Made by a program: the position numbers and the translations under genes
Shown here: piece by piece, positions 13,486 through 23,600 of the stretch
Numbering within the stretch: the stretch's first letter is position 1
How the letters are laid out: the number at the start of each line of letters is the position of its first letter
Source of the DNA: a virus
Virus record (IMG/VR): IMGVR_UViG_3300029319_000300
Coordinates: 1 to 28,026 of that record
Direction: 5' to 3' (one strand)
DNA: 28,026 nucleotides
Notes under the pieces: generated by a model
Database searches by the model: none
Told to the model about the DNA's origin: nothing
What the model saw: the letters and a program-made list of their open reading frames with translations, nothing else

Positions 13486-15413
13486 AAAGTAACGTAATTT
13501 TACCAACGTATTATCAACAATTTATTCACAAGTCTAGGTATGCAAGATGGCTTGATGATGAAAACAGAAGAGAGGAATGGCATGAGACTGTGGGCAGATA
13601 TGTAAACTTTATGAGTTCGCATCTTTTGAAAAAACATAGTTATACCATACCTGACAGTGTTAAAGAAGAATTACATGAAGCTATACTTCATTCTGAAGTT
13701 ATGCCGTCCATGAGAGCTATGATGACTGCAGGCAAGGCTTTAGATAGAGATAACACTGCAGGATATAACTGTTCTTATTTGCCAGTAGATGACCCAAAAG
13801 CATTTGATGAAGCTATGTATATACTTATGTGTGGCACTGGTGTTGGCTTCTCTGTGGAGCGAGATTGCATAAGTAAGTTGCCTGAAGTTCCTGGATTATT
13901 GTTTGATACAGAAGAAACTATTATTGTCAAAGACAGTAAAGAGGGATGGGCAAAAGCTTTCCGTAAGCTATTGGCTTTACTGTGGGCAGGAGAAATACCT
14001 AAGTGGGATTTGTCTCTTGTTAGACCTGCAGGTGCTAAACTAAAAATATTTGGTGGTAGGGCATCAGGACCAACACCTTTGGACAATTTGTTTAGATTCA
14101 CAGTAAAAGTGTTTAAAGAAGCAAAAGGTAGAAAGTTATCTAGCTTAGAGTGTCATGACCTAATGTGTAAAGTAGGAGAAGTAGTTGTCTCTGGTGGTGT
14201 AAGACGTTCTGCTATGATAAGTTTATCTAATTTATCTGACGATAGAATGCGACATGCAAAGACTGGAGAGTTTTACAAAACTGAGCCACAACGACAAATG
14301 TCAAATAATTCAGTGGCTTACACAGACAAGCCTGACCCATATACATTTATGAGAGAGTGGCTTTCACTAGCTGAGTCTGGTACTGGAGAAAGAGGTATGT
14401 TTTATCGTGGGGCGGCTAAGAATAAGGCGGCTGAGAATGGTAGAAGAAACCCTGAGTATGACTTCGGTACTAATCCATGTAGTGAGATTATACTGCGTCC
14501 ATATCAGTTCTGTAATCTGTCTGAGATAATTGTCCGTGGCAGTGACACTGTTGAGGACTTGAAAAAGAAAGTTCGTGTAGCTACTATAATAGGTACGTTT
14601 CAGTCTACCTTAACTCACTTTCCATACTTACGTAAGATATGGCATACTAACACGTCTGAGGAGAGGTTGCTAGGTGTGTCCATGACAGGCATTATGGATA
14701 ATGCTATTACTAATGGCAAAGATGATAAGACAGATTTAAATTATGTTCTGCAGTTATTAAAAGAAGTAGCCGTTGATACTAATAAAGAGTTTGCTGAAGC
14801 TATGGGCATACCACAATCTACTGCGATTACTTGTGTAAAACCATCAGGCACAGTTTCACAACTCACAGATTCTGCGTCAGGTATCCATGCAAGACATAGT
14901 CAGTATTATATAAGAACTGTTCGTGGTGATAAAAAAGACCCACTCACACAATTTATGATGGACCAAAACATACCATGGGAAACTGATGGATGGAGTCAAA
15001 GCAATGCTGTATTTAGCTTTCCTATCAAAGCACCTGATATGTGTGTGACTAGAGATGATATGTCAGCTATAGAGCAACTAGAGTTTTGGAAAGTTTATGC
15101 TTCCAGTTGGTGTGAGCATAAGCCATCTGTAACTATATCTGTTGGTAAAGATGAATGGTTAGAGACTGGTTCTTGGATATATAAGAACTTTGATATAGCT
15201 TCAGGCTTGTCTTTCTTACCAAGAAGTGATATGGTGTATGAACAAGCCCCTTATCAGGATTGTACAGAAGAACATTATAAGGAGTTTTTAGCTAAGATGC
15301 CTGAGTTTATTGATTGGTCAAAGCTTGCTGATTATGAACAAGAAGATAATACTGTAGGTAATCAAACACTAGCTTGTACAGCAGATAGCTGTGAAGTGGT
15401 GGATATAGGTTAA
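13482..15413 (+). CDS. nrdJ: Ribonucleotide reductase, class II (B12-dependent), monomeric type
   Basis: 643 aa. It reduces ribonucleotides to deoxyribonucleotides using adenosylcobalamin. Key residues match the Lactobacillus leichmannii triphosphate reductase layout. NPCSE (N331, C333, E335) carries the thiyl-radical cysteine and acid/base residues. C97 (GYNCSYLP) and C344 (QFCNLS) form the redox pair, with the same 11-residue C333-C344 spacing. The C-terminal C632-x4-C637 (ACTADSCE) is the relay pair with the same spacing. PSGTVS near residue 456 is the phosphate-binding segment. It is shorter than the 739-residue bacterial enzyme but appears complete. No NrdA/NrdB or thymidylate synthase is in the window. 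AAGGG precedes the ATG. Confidence 0.92.
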   Translation: MKSNVILPTYYQQFIHKSRYARWLDDENRREEWHETVGRYVNFMSSHLLKKHSYTIPDSVKEELHEAILHSEVMPSMRAMMTAGKALDRDNTAGYNCSYLPVDDPKAFDEAMYILMCGTGVGFSVERDCISKLPEVPGLLFDTEETIIVKDSKEGWAKAFRKLLALLWAGEIPKWDLSLVRPAGAKLKIFGGRASGPTPLDNLFRFTVKVFKEAKGRKLSSLECHDLMCKVGEVVVSGGVRRSAMISLSNLSDDRMRHAKTGEFYKTEPQRQMSNNSVAYTDKPDPYTFMREWLSLAESGTGERGMFYRGAAKNKAAENGRRNPEYDFGTNPCSEIILRPYQFCNLSEIIVRGSDTVEDLKKKVRVATIIGTFQSTLTHFPYLRKIWHTNTSEERLLGVSMTGIMDNAITNGKDDKTDLNYVLQLLKEVAVDTNKEFAEAMGIPQSTAITCVKPSGTVSQLTDSASGIHARHSQYYIRTVRGDKKDPLTQFMMDQNIPWETDGWSQSNAVFSFPIKAPDMCVTRDDMSAIEQLEFWKVYASSWCEHKPSVTISVGKDEWLETGSWIYKNFDIASGLSFLPRSDMVYEQAPYQDCTEEHYKEFLAKMPEFIDWSKLADYEQEDNTVGNQTLACTADSCEVVDIG

Positions 15414-15416
15414 AAT

Positions 15417-15620
15417 ATGGCTATTGTTGACAGATTCTATATACAAGGACAACGAGACTTTTATAGGACGAAGAAGACTAGACGTATTATACATGAGTCC
15501 ACGAACCCATTTAATCCCTCTTCTTTTAGAGGGAAAGAATGGTTGAGAGGATTTAATCATAGTTACTTTAAAAATCTAAGGAGAAACAAAAGTGAGAGAA
15601 ATGTTACTAGGAGCACTTAA
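15417..15620 (+). CDS. Small RMF-like (ribosome modulation factor-like) protein, 67 aa
   Basis: It starts 3 bases after the reductase stop. The central part, NPF at 30-32, R38, EWLRGF at 41-46 and a following aromatic helix, parallels the core of ribosome modulation factor (CPY-x5-R-x2-WL-x-GW). RMF dimerises bacterial ribosomes into inactive 100S particles. Small RMF-like proteins are known in phages, but whether they touch ribosomes is not established. The protein is strongly basic (many Arg/Lys), which would fit RNA binding. The family link rests on one motif, so it is moderate at best. It overlaps the next gene by 29 bases. Confidence 0.6.
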   Translation: MAIVDRFYIQGQRDFYRTKKTRRIIHESTNPFNPSSFRGKEWLRGFNHSYFKNLRRNKSERNVTRST

Positions 15621-15831
15621 ATCTTATTATGTAGGACACATAAATAAGCATATTGCGAATGTAGAAATATATTTAAGCAGGTCAACAGGTATCGGAGAGC
15701 ACTCAGATATCATAGAGGCTATGGATAAAGAGATAGAGCAGATTGATAAATATGATGCACGACTATCCATGATACTTAAGTATTTAGAAAGAAAACAGCC
15801 AGAGGAAACTACTGAAAGCAAAAAGAAGTGA
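15592..15831 (+). CDS. Small conserved phage protein, 79 aa (GTG start)
   Basis: AAGGAG lies 8 bases before a GTG at 15592; the ATG at 15601 is too far from it, so I choose the GTG start. The product (MREMLLGALKSYYVGHINKHIANVEIYL then GIGEHSDIIEAMDKEIEQI, in outline) is helical and looks like the small ...GHI.KH.ANVE.YL...GIGEHSD... protein that I recall from cyanophages and marine podoviruses. Function unknown. Its stop overlaps the GTG of the following gene. Confidence 0.75.
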   Translation: MREMLLGALKSYYVGHINKHIANVEIYLSRSTGIGEHSDIIEAMDKEIEQIDKYDARLSMILKYLERKQPEETTESKKK

Positions 15832-16292
15832 AGCCGTCAGTAAAGGACCGAAAGAAGTTTGACATTGATTTAAACTACGGAGAGGTCCGAGAAAAACAAG
15901 TTGCAGACATGCTTCAGAATAAAAAGATTGAAGTTAAATCTGAAAGAGATATGTGGCAACGAACTGGCAATATAGCAGTGGAGTATGAAAGTTATGGTAA
16001 ACCTTCGGGAATCAAAGCAACAGAATCAGATTATTGGTTTCATAACCTATGTATTGGGGATGAAACCTATGCAACACTTGTTTTTCGGACTGATGTTTTA
16101 CGCAGTATTATTGACTCTCTTGACTACACTAGAACAGTAAAAGGGGGCGACCACAATGCATCGACGATGTATTTACTTAATATACAAAAATTATTTTCAT
16201 CGGACGTAATTAAGGCATTCAGAGAAAGGAACAAGAATGGCGAAGATAGAGAAACCTCAAAGCCCAGTATGGAAAAACGCACAGAGGTATAG
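15828..16292 (+). CDS. Possible PD-(D/E)XK-type nuclease, 154 aa (GTG start)
   Basis: No ATG is available near the N-terminus. The GTG at 15828 overlaps the previous stop, so it is the likely start. The region DLNYGEVREKQVADML (E19 in a helix), KIEVKSER (E35-x-K37), and GNIAVEYE (E52) is arranged like a minimal PD-(D/E)XK core with an E-x-K strand, followed by YWFHN. Proteins of this look are annotated as putative endonucleases in other phages. The acidic residue expected before the ExK strand is not obvious, so activity is uncertain. The last 56 bases overlap the next gene, and the C-terminal tail (about 20 residues, charged) may be dispensable. Confidence 0.6.
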   Translation: MKPSVKDRKKFDIDLNYGEVREKQVADMLQNKKIEVKSERDMWQRTGNIAVEYESYGKPSGIKATESDYWFHNLCIGDETYATLVFRTDVLRSIIDSLDYTRTVKGGDHNASTMYLLNIQKLFSSDVIKAFRERNKNGEDRETSKPSMEKRTEV

Positions 16293-16521
16293 GGCTAGAT
16301 TTTTTGATTCACGTTTTCCTATATGTGGCACACATTTAGTGTACGTTGTGGAGGGCAGAAAGTGGGCAAGAATATCACAAGGAGACTTAGTTAGTGACAA
16401 CAACAGAAGTGCACTGGTTAGGTTTAGAATGAATATAAAAGAATGGGAGAAACTTCCATCAAAGGAAAAGTATGACGATAGAGCTGTGGCAACTATGGCT
16501 TCTAATAGCAGTGACAATTAA
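16237..16521 (+). CDS. Hypothetical protein, 94 aa
   Basis: AGAAAGGAAC precedes the ATG at 16237, inside the end of the previous gene. The product is basic and beta-like in its first half (VWKNAQRYRARFFDSRF, THLVYVVEGRKWARISQ), which could be a small nucleic-acid-binding domain, and has a charged, serine-ending tail. No cysteines pair up and no known motif is seen. Function unknown. Confidence 0.6.
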   Translation: MAKIEKPQSPVWKNAQRYRARFFDSRFPICGTHLVYVVEGRKWARISQGDLVSDNNRSALVRFRMNIKEWEKLPSKEKYDDRAVATMASNSSDN

Positions 16522-16524
16522 CAC

Positions 16525-16530
16525 TATAAT
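16525..16530 (+). promoter_or_regulatory. Possible -10 box (TATAAT)
   Basis: A perfect TATAAT sits in the 47-base gap before the gene at 16569, but no good -35 is found 16-18 bases upstream. In such AT-rich DNA this may be chance. Confidence 0.25.
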
Positions 16531-16568
16531 TAACTTAATAGTATTCTTTAAAGGAAGAAAAATAAAAG

Positions 16569-16868
16569 ATGTCGATAAAAAGAATTGAACTTATAAATGA
16601 CTTAGACTTAGAGCTTTCGTTAACCTTAAATGGTATAGGTGTTGTAATAGCACCTGAGCACGAAGACCCTTCCTTTAGTGAATACACTTGGGATGATGTC
16701 CTAAAGACACTTATAGATAGTCACACAGTAGCAGTGTTGAGGAAAAATGATGTGAGGATTAGTGGTAGCAGTAAAGAGTTCTTGACGAGAGTTGCAGAGC
16801 AGCTTCGTTTACAAGCTAGTAAAATAGAAGATAAGTTAAGTGCTATGGAAGTGATTAACGAAGGTTAA
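16569..16868 (+). CDS. Hypothetical protein, 99 aa; last gene of forward half
   Basis: AAAGGAAG lies about 13 bases upstream of the ATG. The product starts with IKRIELINDLDLELSLTLNG (beta hairpin) and contains EYTWDDVLKTLIDSH. It ends with a long amphipathic helix (EFLTRVAEQLRLQASKIEDKL), suggesting oligomerisation. No recognised family. Its TAA (16866-16868) overlaps the TAA of the converging reverse gene (16865-16867). Confidence 0.65.
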   Translation: MSIKRIELINDLDLELSLTLNGIGVVIAPEHEDPSFSEYTWDDVLKTLIDSHTVAVLRKNDVRISGSSKEFLTRVAEQLRLQASKIEDKLSAMEVINEG

Positions 16869-16883
16869 GTGCTATCGTTGATT
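16853..16883 (+). terminator. Weak hairpin at the convergent junction
   Basis: GATTAACGA (16853-16861) can pair with TCGTTGATT (16875-16883) with two G-U wobbles around a 13-base loop that contains both overlapping stop codons. The tail is TCTTCTTCG, not a T run. In reverse-strand RNA the wobbles become C-A mismatches, so it would act only on forward transcripts, if at all. Confidence 0.25.
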
Positions 16884-19800
16884 TCTTCTTCGCTCACTTC
16901 ATTAAAATTAGGCATAGGCATATATTTAGAATACAAATCTATTTGTGCTTGTTCTAATTTTTCTAATAATTCTTCTTTGCCTGAAGTATTTTTTGGGAAC
17001 TCTATTTCTATAAAAGTTAACCCATTTTCTTCACTAGGTGTAATTACTTTAGGATTCAAACCTAAACTTTCTAAAGCTTTCATTTTATATTTACCATACT
17101 GTAAAGAAAATCCTAAGTTTTTAGGTGTATTTTCAGTTTCACTTTTAGGTATCTTTGCAATGACCTCTGCTAGTTTTTCATCTGTTGGCTTACCATATTT
17201 TAAATAAAATGGATTGTTGGCACGTTTTTTGTGAAAACTAAAGATGCTCTGTCCTAAAGGAGGTTTAAAATGTTGTATAACATTTAATCGACTTAAAATT
17301 TTTACTTTTACGTCTTCTGTTTCCTCTACTACCGCACCAACACGAGTCGCTAATTCTTTTACTTTTGTTAAAACACCCTTTTTAGTATTCTTTTTGTATG
17401 AATTAACGATATCTTTTGATGTTTTGTCACTAAAAAGTTCCACTAATTCACTTGATTTGGTCATGCCGTCCCTGTCACTACCTATCGTATCTTTAAATCC
17501 CATTCCTTGCAGTGCGAAGTCGTCCATATTAGTCAATATGTTGTTAACTATTTTAGAATTATTATTTTTAACATCATCTACAAGAAACTTGTGCACCAGT
17601 CTGTCTAAATCAAATTTCTCATTATACTCTTCCCAAAACTTATAAAGTTTATTTAAATCTTTAGTTTTAAACAATTTAGGGTTCCGTATTGCAATGTCCT
17701 CCGTATTTCCTTGTCTACCTGCAGGAACTATGTCTTCTAACATTATATTATTTCTCATTGTAAATAATTGAGTAAATTCTTGAAAGGGTGTTAAAATTTC
17801 TCTTGCTCTTACAATAGTTCCTTCAATTTCTCTTGGGTCAGCATCAGCTAATATATTGAAGAAATGTTTATCAGAAGCAGATACAGTTTCTTTTTGTAAA
17901 GGACTTTTTGTATACTCATTAACTAATTTATAATTATAATCGTCAGTTAACTTATTAGCCCATCCTGCTAATTTAGCCATAGTTGTGAAAGTATTAAACT
18001 GTAGTTTATCAAATCCATCTTTAAGAGCTTGTTTTACGTTATGTAATGTGCTTAATTCAACTAATTTGTCAGGGCGTCTTTGTAAGTTTGCAAATGCCAT
18101 ATCTGCAACATTGTCTATATAAACGTCACCAGTAGTTATTCCTTCTTCTGCATCCATGTAACGCTCAAACTGCTCCATTTGTTCTTCTGCGGAGAGAGTC
18201 CCCTCTCTTGTTGTTGTCATACGCATATGTTGCAACATTGATTCTGGAGAAGCAAATCCTTTACTCTTAGAACGCTTAAATGTATCAAACTGTTCTTCAC
18301 CGAGTCTTTTTATTAAACTCCCTTCCCCCCAGTTTTTTTCTATTTCTTGCAATCTATCTCGTAACACAACAGGGAACATACGTGCCGCACTTGTCACTTC
18401 TGTTGCCTCAGAGGGAGCACTTTTTTTGTACAAATCATATAACTCGGGTCCCCCTAAGCTTTCCCATGCTCTTAATTTACTCAAATTATTTGCTGTTCCT
18501 GTGTTTTCTAAAATTAAATTAGCTTCATCAACTAAATTTATTCTCCCTGTTAAATCATCTGCCACTTGAAATTTTCCAGATGGGTCGCCCACGGATATCT
18601 TTGGTCTCACTCTAGTGGTGCTTAATCTTGCATCTTTACTTTTAAAAATAGAGTCTTGAGCTTTAATCTTAGCAAAAGTGTTAAATAAATTTTCTAAAGT
18701 GTCAACTGTTATAGGTTCTCCCATTCCATACCTAGTTGCACCTCCGAAGTTTATACGAAGACTTATATCCTTGTTTGTCTTAAAAACCCCAGGTAAAAAT
18801 ATCCTTTCGTCCATACCGTACCCTTTACCAGTAGTAAAACTGTTATGAATAGCTCGTTTCGCATATTCTATTATAGAGTTATACGTATCCCTTATTGTGT
18901 CAGTAACATCTCCATTTGGTTGCTTGGCATTACTTTTTATATATTGTAATACTTCATCAATATTCATTCTATTTGCTTCGATAGCCCCTCTTGTCAAAAT
19001 ACTAAAGTTTTGACTGTTCATAAGGTCTCTCTGCAATTTTAAATTTGGAACAGCAATGTTCTGTAGAATAGCGTTCATCTCTTGCATCTTCATTTTAAAA
19101 TTTACTAATAATTCTATAAATTTTTTCTTTTGAAAACTGCCCTCAACATTCTGTGGATACTCTAATATAAAATCTCCATCTTCTATTCCATATTTATTGA
19201 GTGTCCCACTTTCATCAAACGTATCAGGTAATTGCACTGGCACTCTTTTTGATGGGTCTAACATATTATATTCAGCTAAAACAGATGGTTTAGTGTACAC
19301 TCTATCACTTAGTAACCTGTCAGGTATTGCGTTCTCACCTTTATAAATATTATTTGCAGTGAAAGGATGAACAGTGTTTGGGGCTAATTCTTTTAATTGT
19401 AAACTTCTCACATGTCCGTATAAAGGTGCTCCTCCCTCGTCTCCAACAACAGATGGATGAAGATACTTCTTTTGATAACTATACGGAGAAGTAACACCTT
19501 TAGCTTTCAATCCGACTCCCTCTTCAGAAAAAGTTATTTTAAATGGGAGTTCCATAGCTTTTTCTGAAGAATTAAAAGCGTTGCCTTCAGGAAACTGGCT
19601 AAAATAAGCTTTAACATTAGAACTATAAAAGGGACTTTTTTTTGTCTCTGTTATTTCTAAATTAGATAATTCTTCGGGTATATTTAAGTCTTTGACTCTT
19701 AATATAGGTAAATCATTTGGATTCCCTTTTGCAAGAGCCTCTTTTATTACTTTAGTATTATCGGGTAAATTTGTATCAAACTCAGGTAACTTTACTAGCT

Positions 19801-20656
19801 CATCAACCTCGACAGATGGTGTAACAGGTGTGGCATCATCATCATCAAATACAGCATCCAGTTCAGTCTTTTTGGCTGTCGGGGCTTTTCCAAACCTGTC
19901 TTTAACAGTCACACCTTTTTGTGATAAAGCTTGCCTAAGTATTTCTTTACCACTCACATCACTGTTCTTTTGTATATTAGCTAAAATACTTTTTGTTAAA
20001 TATTCTTCACCAGTTAAACCTTTCATACCTTTTAGTCCAAAGCCAAAGCCTGAGCCTAATGCACCTTTAGGTTTAGTAAAAGGGTTTGTGAATTGTGCAG
20101 GTCCAAGAAAACGTAGAAAACCTCCTGCTGTAGGACCAAACTCAGCAGGTCCTGTGAGACTAAAAAATGGTAAATCTTTAGGGTCTGTAGCCTTATCAGG
20201 AGGACGTGCAATAAAACCAGAGGTCATTCCTTCTGGCACTATCGGACCAGGCTTCGTTCTATTTAAAGTGTTTATGAGGTTTTTAGGACTCATTAATCCT
20301 AAATCAGTTGGAGGGGTGTCTGATAAAGCTGATTTATAATTTTCTATTTGTTGAGCAATATCCAGTTGTTCAGCTATTAACTTATCTTTTATAGCTGTTG
20401 TATCTTGTCGGTAAGCTCCAGGCAATACTGGTAACTTTTCACCATAATCTAAGGACAACCTTGGACTTCGTTGCTCTTCTATAATGGTTTGGGTAAGACC
20501 GAGAGCACCTGCTTTCTTTTGTTTCTCTGCTGCGGCTTTACGTCTTTGGACAAATCCTCTGACGTCTTCTTCAGTAATAGCAAGGTCTTCTTCTGTACGA
20601 GAGGGTTCTCCCACACCTGCTAAGTAAGTGTAATCTATTAAATCTTTATATGCCAT
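16865..20656 (-). CDS. Very large probable virion protein, 1263 aa
   Basis: It is the last gene of the reverse operon, starting 4 bases after the previous stop. The N-terminus is charged and helical (EEDVRGFVQRRKAAAEKQKK). A Pro/Gly-rich region spans about residues 120-220 (GFIARPPDKAT, FLGPAQFTNPFTKPKG), followed by long alternating helical and beta segments and an acidic C-terminus (NEVSEEEINDST). I see no signal peptide, membrane segment, protease, kinase or lytic transglycosylase motif. Size, position and coupling to other large genes suggest an internal or ejection protein, or a tail-associated protein, of the particle. This is inference from layout; the sequence family is unknown to me. 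Confidence 0.8.
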   Translation of the reverse strand: MAYKDLIDYTYLAGVGEPSRTEEDLAITEEDVRGFVQRRKAAAEKQKKAGALGLTQTIIEEQRSPRLSLDYGEKLPVLPGAYRQDTTAIKDKLIAEQLDIAQQIENYKSALSDTPPTDLGLMSPKNLINTLNRTKPGPIVPEGMTSGFIARPPDKATDPKDLPFFSLTGPAEFGPTAGGFLRFLGPAQFTNPFTKPKGALGSGFGFGLKGMKGLTGEEYLTKSILANIQKNSDVSGKEILRQALSQKGVTVKDRFGKAPTAKKTELDAVFDDDDATPVTPSVEVDELVKLPEFDTNLPDNTKVIKEALAKGNPNDLPILRVKDLNIPEELSNLEITETKKSPFYSSNVKAYFSQFPEGNAFNSSEKAMELPFKITFSEEGVGLKAKGVTSPYSYQKKYLHPSVVGDEGGAPLYGHVRSLQLKELAPNTVHPFTANNIYKGENAIPDRLLSDRVYTKPSVLAEYNMLDPSKRVPVQLPDTFDESGTLNKYGIEDGDFILEYPQNVEGSFQKKKFIELLVNFKMKMQEMNAILQNIAVPNLKLQRDLMNSQNFSILTRGAIEANRMNIDEVLQYIKSNAKQPNGDVTDTIRDTYNSIIEYAKRAIHNSFTTGKGYGMDERIFLPGVFKTNKDISLRINFGGATRYGMGEPITVDTLENLFNTFAKIKAQDSIFKSKDARLSTTRVRPKISVGDPSGKFQVADDLTGRINLVDEANLILENTGTANNLSKLRAWESLGGPELYDLYKKSAPSEATEVTSAARMFPVVLRDRLQEIEKNWGEGSLIKRLGEEQFDTFKRSKSKGFASPESMLQHMRMTTTREGTLSAEEQMEQFERYMDAEEGITTGDVYIDNVADMAFANLQRRPDKLVELSTLHNVKQALKDGFDKLQFNTFTTMAKLAGWANKLTDDYNYKLVNEYTKSPLQKETVSASDKHFFNILADADPREIEGTIVRAREILTPFQEFTQLFTMRNNIMLEDIVPAGRQGNTEDIAIRNPKLFKTKDLNKLYKFWEEYNEKFDLDRLVHKFLVDDVKNNNSKIVNNILTNMDDFALQGMGFKDTIGSDRDGMTKSSELVELFSDKTSKDIVNSYKKNTKKGVLTKVKELATRVGAVVEETEDVKVKILSRLNVIQHFKPPLGQSIFSFHKKRANNPFYLKYGKPTDEKLAEVIAKIPKSETENTPKNLGFSLQYGKYKMKALESLGLNPKVITPSEENGLTFIEIEFPKNTSGKEELLEKLEQAQIDLYSKYMPMPNFNEVSEEEINDST

Positions 20657-20660
20657 TATT

Positions 20661-23600
20661 TTACCTTAAAGATTCAGTTTGTTTTCTTAAACTTTGTATA
20701 GTTTTATCAAGTTCTGGGTCTAACATTTCTTCTGTTTGAACAGACTCACCACTACGTTGTGAACCTAATAACGCAAACTGTGTAATAATGTTACCCACAG
20801 CCCCTGCTCCTGTGAAGTATCTTAATAACTTTTTAGACTGTGGTTGTGTTGGACCAATGCCAGTCATTGCATCAGAGAACGCTTTATTAGCAAATAACTT
20901 TGCTATTCTTCCCTGGGCACTTAATCTAGCCATACCAGATATGAACTTGCCTGGGTCTAAGGTAAACATATTACCAATAATCTGTGCACCTGCTAAAGCA
21001 GAACCTGCATCAGTACCAGCATTTTGTATGACTCCTACATAGTTTTTCATGCCATTTAATAATTTTTTATCTTCTGCAGTTAGTATCTTTTGAAATACAC
21101 CTGCACCATCTAGCTTGGTTATAACTGCATCTAACCTATCTGGCATAATTATTGTATCACCAATTTGTGAATATGCACTTTGTTTTTTGGTTACCTCTTG
21201 GAAAACTCCGCTTTGTTTAGAAAACACATAATCTAATAAGCCTGCCCTGACATTAGCTATTTCTGTTTTTTGTTGTCCTTTAGGCAGTTTACCTATAATA
21301 TCCATTATAGTGTCGACTGTCTTAGTTAAGTCTAGGTCTCTGGCTTGGACGATATTATCAAATACATTTTTTAATTCTGTATTTTTTATACGTGAGCCTA
21401 AAGCCAATCTCTCAGCCATTTGTGTGCTTTCTAACTTGGCTATCATATCTAAGTCTTTAAATACAGAGGCTTTGTCTATTCCTAAGCTTTTTAATTCACG
21501 TGGGCTATAAGATTCTATATATCTTTTTACATCTGCGGCAGAATCAGTTTTAACTGGGCTAACATCTGATGCACCTTTTATTTTATTACTGATGACATCA
21601 GCAAAGGCTTCTTTTATTCTAGTCATAGGTCCTATAGGCACATTCTTGCCTTTAAAGTTCTTCATTATGTAGTCTTCTTGAAAAGCAATGTTACTCAAAG
21701 TTTTTTGTACAGGTTGTTTTCGTCCTGCTGTGCCTGGGGATATACCTATAGCTTCTGGTATGGTTGTTCCCTCTTGCCCAGTCTTAGCACCTATTCTAGC
21801 TTGTAGTTGTACATCTGTTTCTATGACATCAAAGGTTTGTCTATAGAATGCATTAGCTGCATCTATTTCTTCTTTTAAGCCTGTTATGGCAGGTTTGCCT
21901 TTTGGTATGATTGGATTAGCTATCTCGTCCAGTAGTGCTGTCCTCAGTCCTTGTGTAAATGATGCTAACTGAGGATTGGCGGCTGTGCCTACATCTCTGC
22001 CAAAGACGCCCTTTGACATTTGCCCGAGTAAAACAGCGTAACCATGTAATAACTGTGCAGGAGTTTTTATTTGTATATCGTTAGTATCTAAGTATTTAGC
22101 ATACTCAGGATGATTCTTCTTTAATCGTGCGACAGCCTTCTCAACACCTTTTGCTGTTAAAACACGAGTGTTGCCACTGACAGCTCCTAGCTCCATTAGG
22201 TCGGCTACTATGGAATCGACCTTAGGCTCACCTGTGACCACAGGAGTGCTACCAGCTTCTATAGGACTGCCTGGCTTTTGTTTACTAACAGGTATGGTTG
22301 TTTTTGCTTCACGACCAACAATTAGTGCACGTATTCTTTCTAAGTTATAAGTGCTACCACCTATCTTATCGAATATGCTCTTGTACATACCTCGAGACTC
22401 AGTCATGCGTAAGTCAAAGAATAATTCTTCTAACTCGTTTAGTTTTGTACCAAGTCCTTCAAAATCTACAACAGTTTTACCTTCTCGTATGTTTTTGAGC
22501 ATTGTGCCCATGCTTGACATTGCTGCTCTAAATTGTGAGAAGTTACCTCCACCAATATTATTCCTTTGTTCTTTTAAATAATTAACAGCACTTTGCATTT
22601 GAGAACGTAAAACTTTTGGTATAATTACAGATGTCTGCTCGGCTAATGATGCAAGTCTGGATATTTTTTTATCCATAGTTCTTTGTGGGAGAATGGTAGG
22701 AACTAAACCTTTTTTATCTGCAAAATCCTCTGCTTCAATAGCAGATTTATAAATATTAGTATCCTCTATAGTTGCTCTTTCTCTTACCCTAGCTAATGAA
22801 CCTTTTAATTTATCCACTAGAGCAAGTGGGAAAGCTATAGCTGTGCCAAATATGCCACGTAATTCCTGTTTGAACTCTTCGTCTGTTATGTCAGCTTTTT
22901 TACCCATTAATTGCTTGAACGCTTGTCCTGCTTTTGGGTCAGTGACTATTTCCTTTATATTCTCTACAAGACTACCAAATTCTTCAGCATCTTCACCACG
23001 CAAACCTAATTGGTCTTGTATAAACTGTCTGCCTCGTTCTACACCCTTATTAGTTGTGTACAACATATAACCTAGACCTGCTAGTGCAACCACAGGTGCA
23101 GCTACAGCTCCTACAACAGGAACTAGAGATGCTAAGGTTGTTAAGGCAGTTGTGGTTAGTATAGATGTACCAACTGCTGCTGAGTCACCTAATACCTCAA
23201 AGCCTAACATAGGAAAATATTTTTGTACGTAATCTAATGTATTTTGAGTAGGACTTGTAAATGGTGTAAAACTACCATCTGATTTTCTTAGACTTACATA
23301 GTATTTATCTTGGAAGAAAGAAGCGTCTTTATCTTCAATAACTTTATAGTTACCTGCACCAACTCTTTCTTTTAACGCATTCTCAAACTGTTCTTTGTTA
23401 TCTGCGAAGCCTGTTATAGCTTGTCCACCAAACCCCAACATATCAGATACTTCTTGGTTATTCTTCTCAAAAGTGCTTCCCATGCCACTAGCAAGGTCAG
23501 ATATACGTGAGGTTCTAGCTGCATCAAGTTTTTCTGCGTTACGTCTGAGAGCATCTATATCCATAGTTTTCATCTCAAGAGGTTTACCAGGAATAAAAGG

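Noticed and set aside
8109-15413. Possible inteins or introns in the polymerase and reductase genes
   Set aside because: All catalytic motifs follow at normal spacing with no inserted block carrying splice or homing-endonuclease motifs. The only insert is the zinc segment.
17244-17645. Long forward-strand open frames opposite the reverse operon (also 19692-20339, 23871-24359)
   Set aside because: They lie antisense to much longer, well-formed reverse genes. They show compositionally biased products rich in Ser/Leu/Phe, lack good ribosome binding sites, and would break the operon layout.
19300-19500. Resemblance of the 1263-residue protein (PLYGHVRSLQL stretch) to phage polyvalent proteins
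   Set aside because: The similarity is a few residues only, and the diagnostic EIQSDWH-type motif and partner domains of that group are absent.
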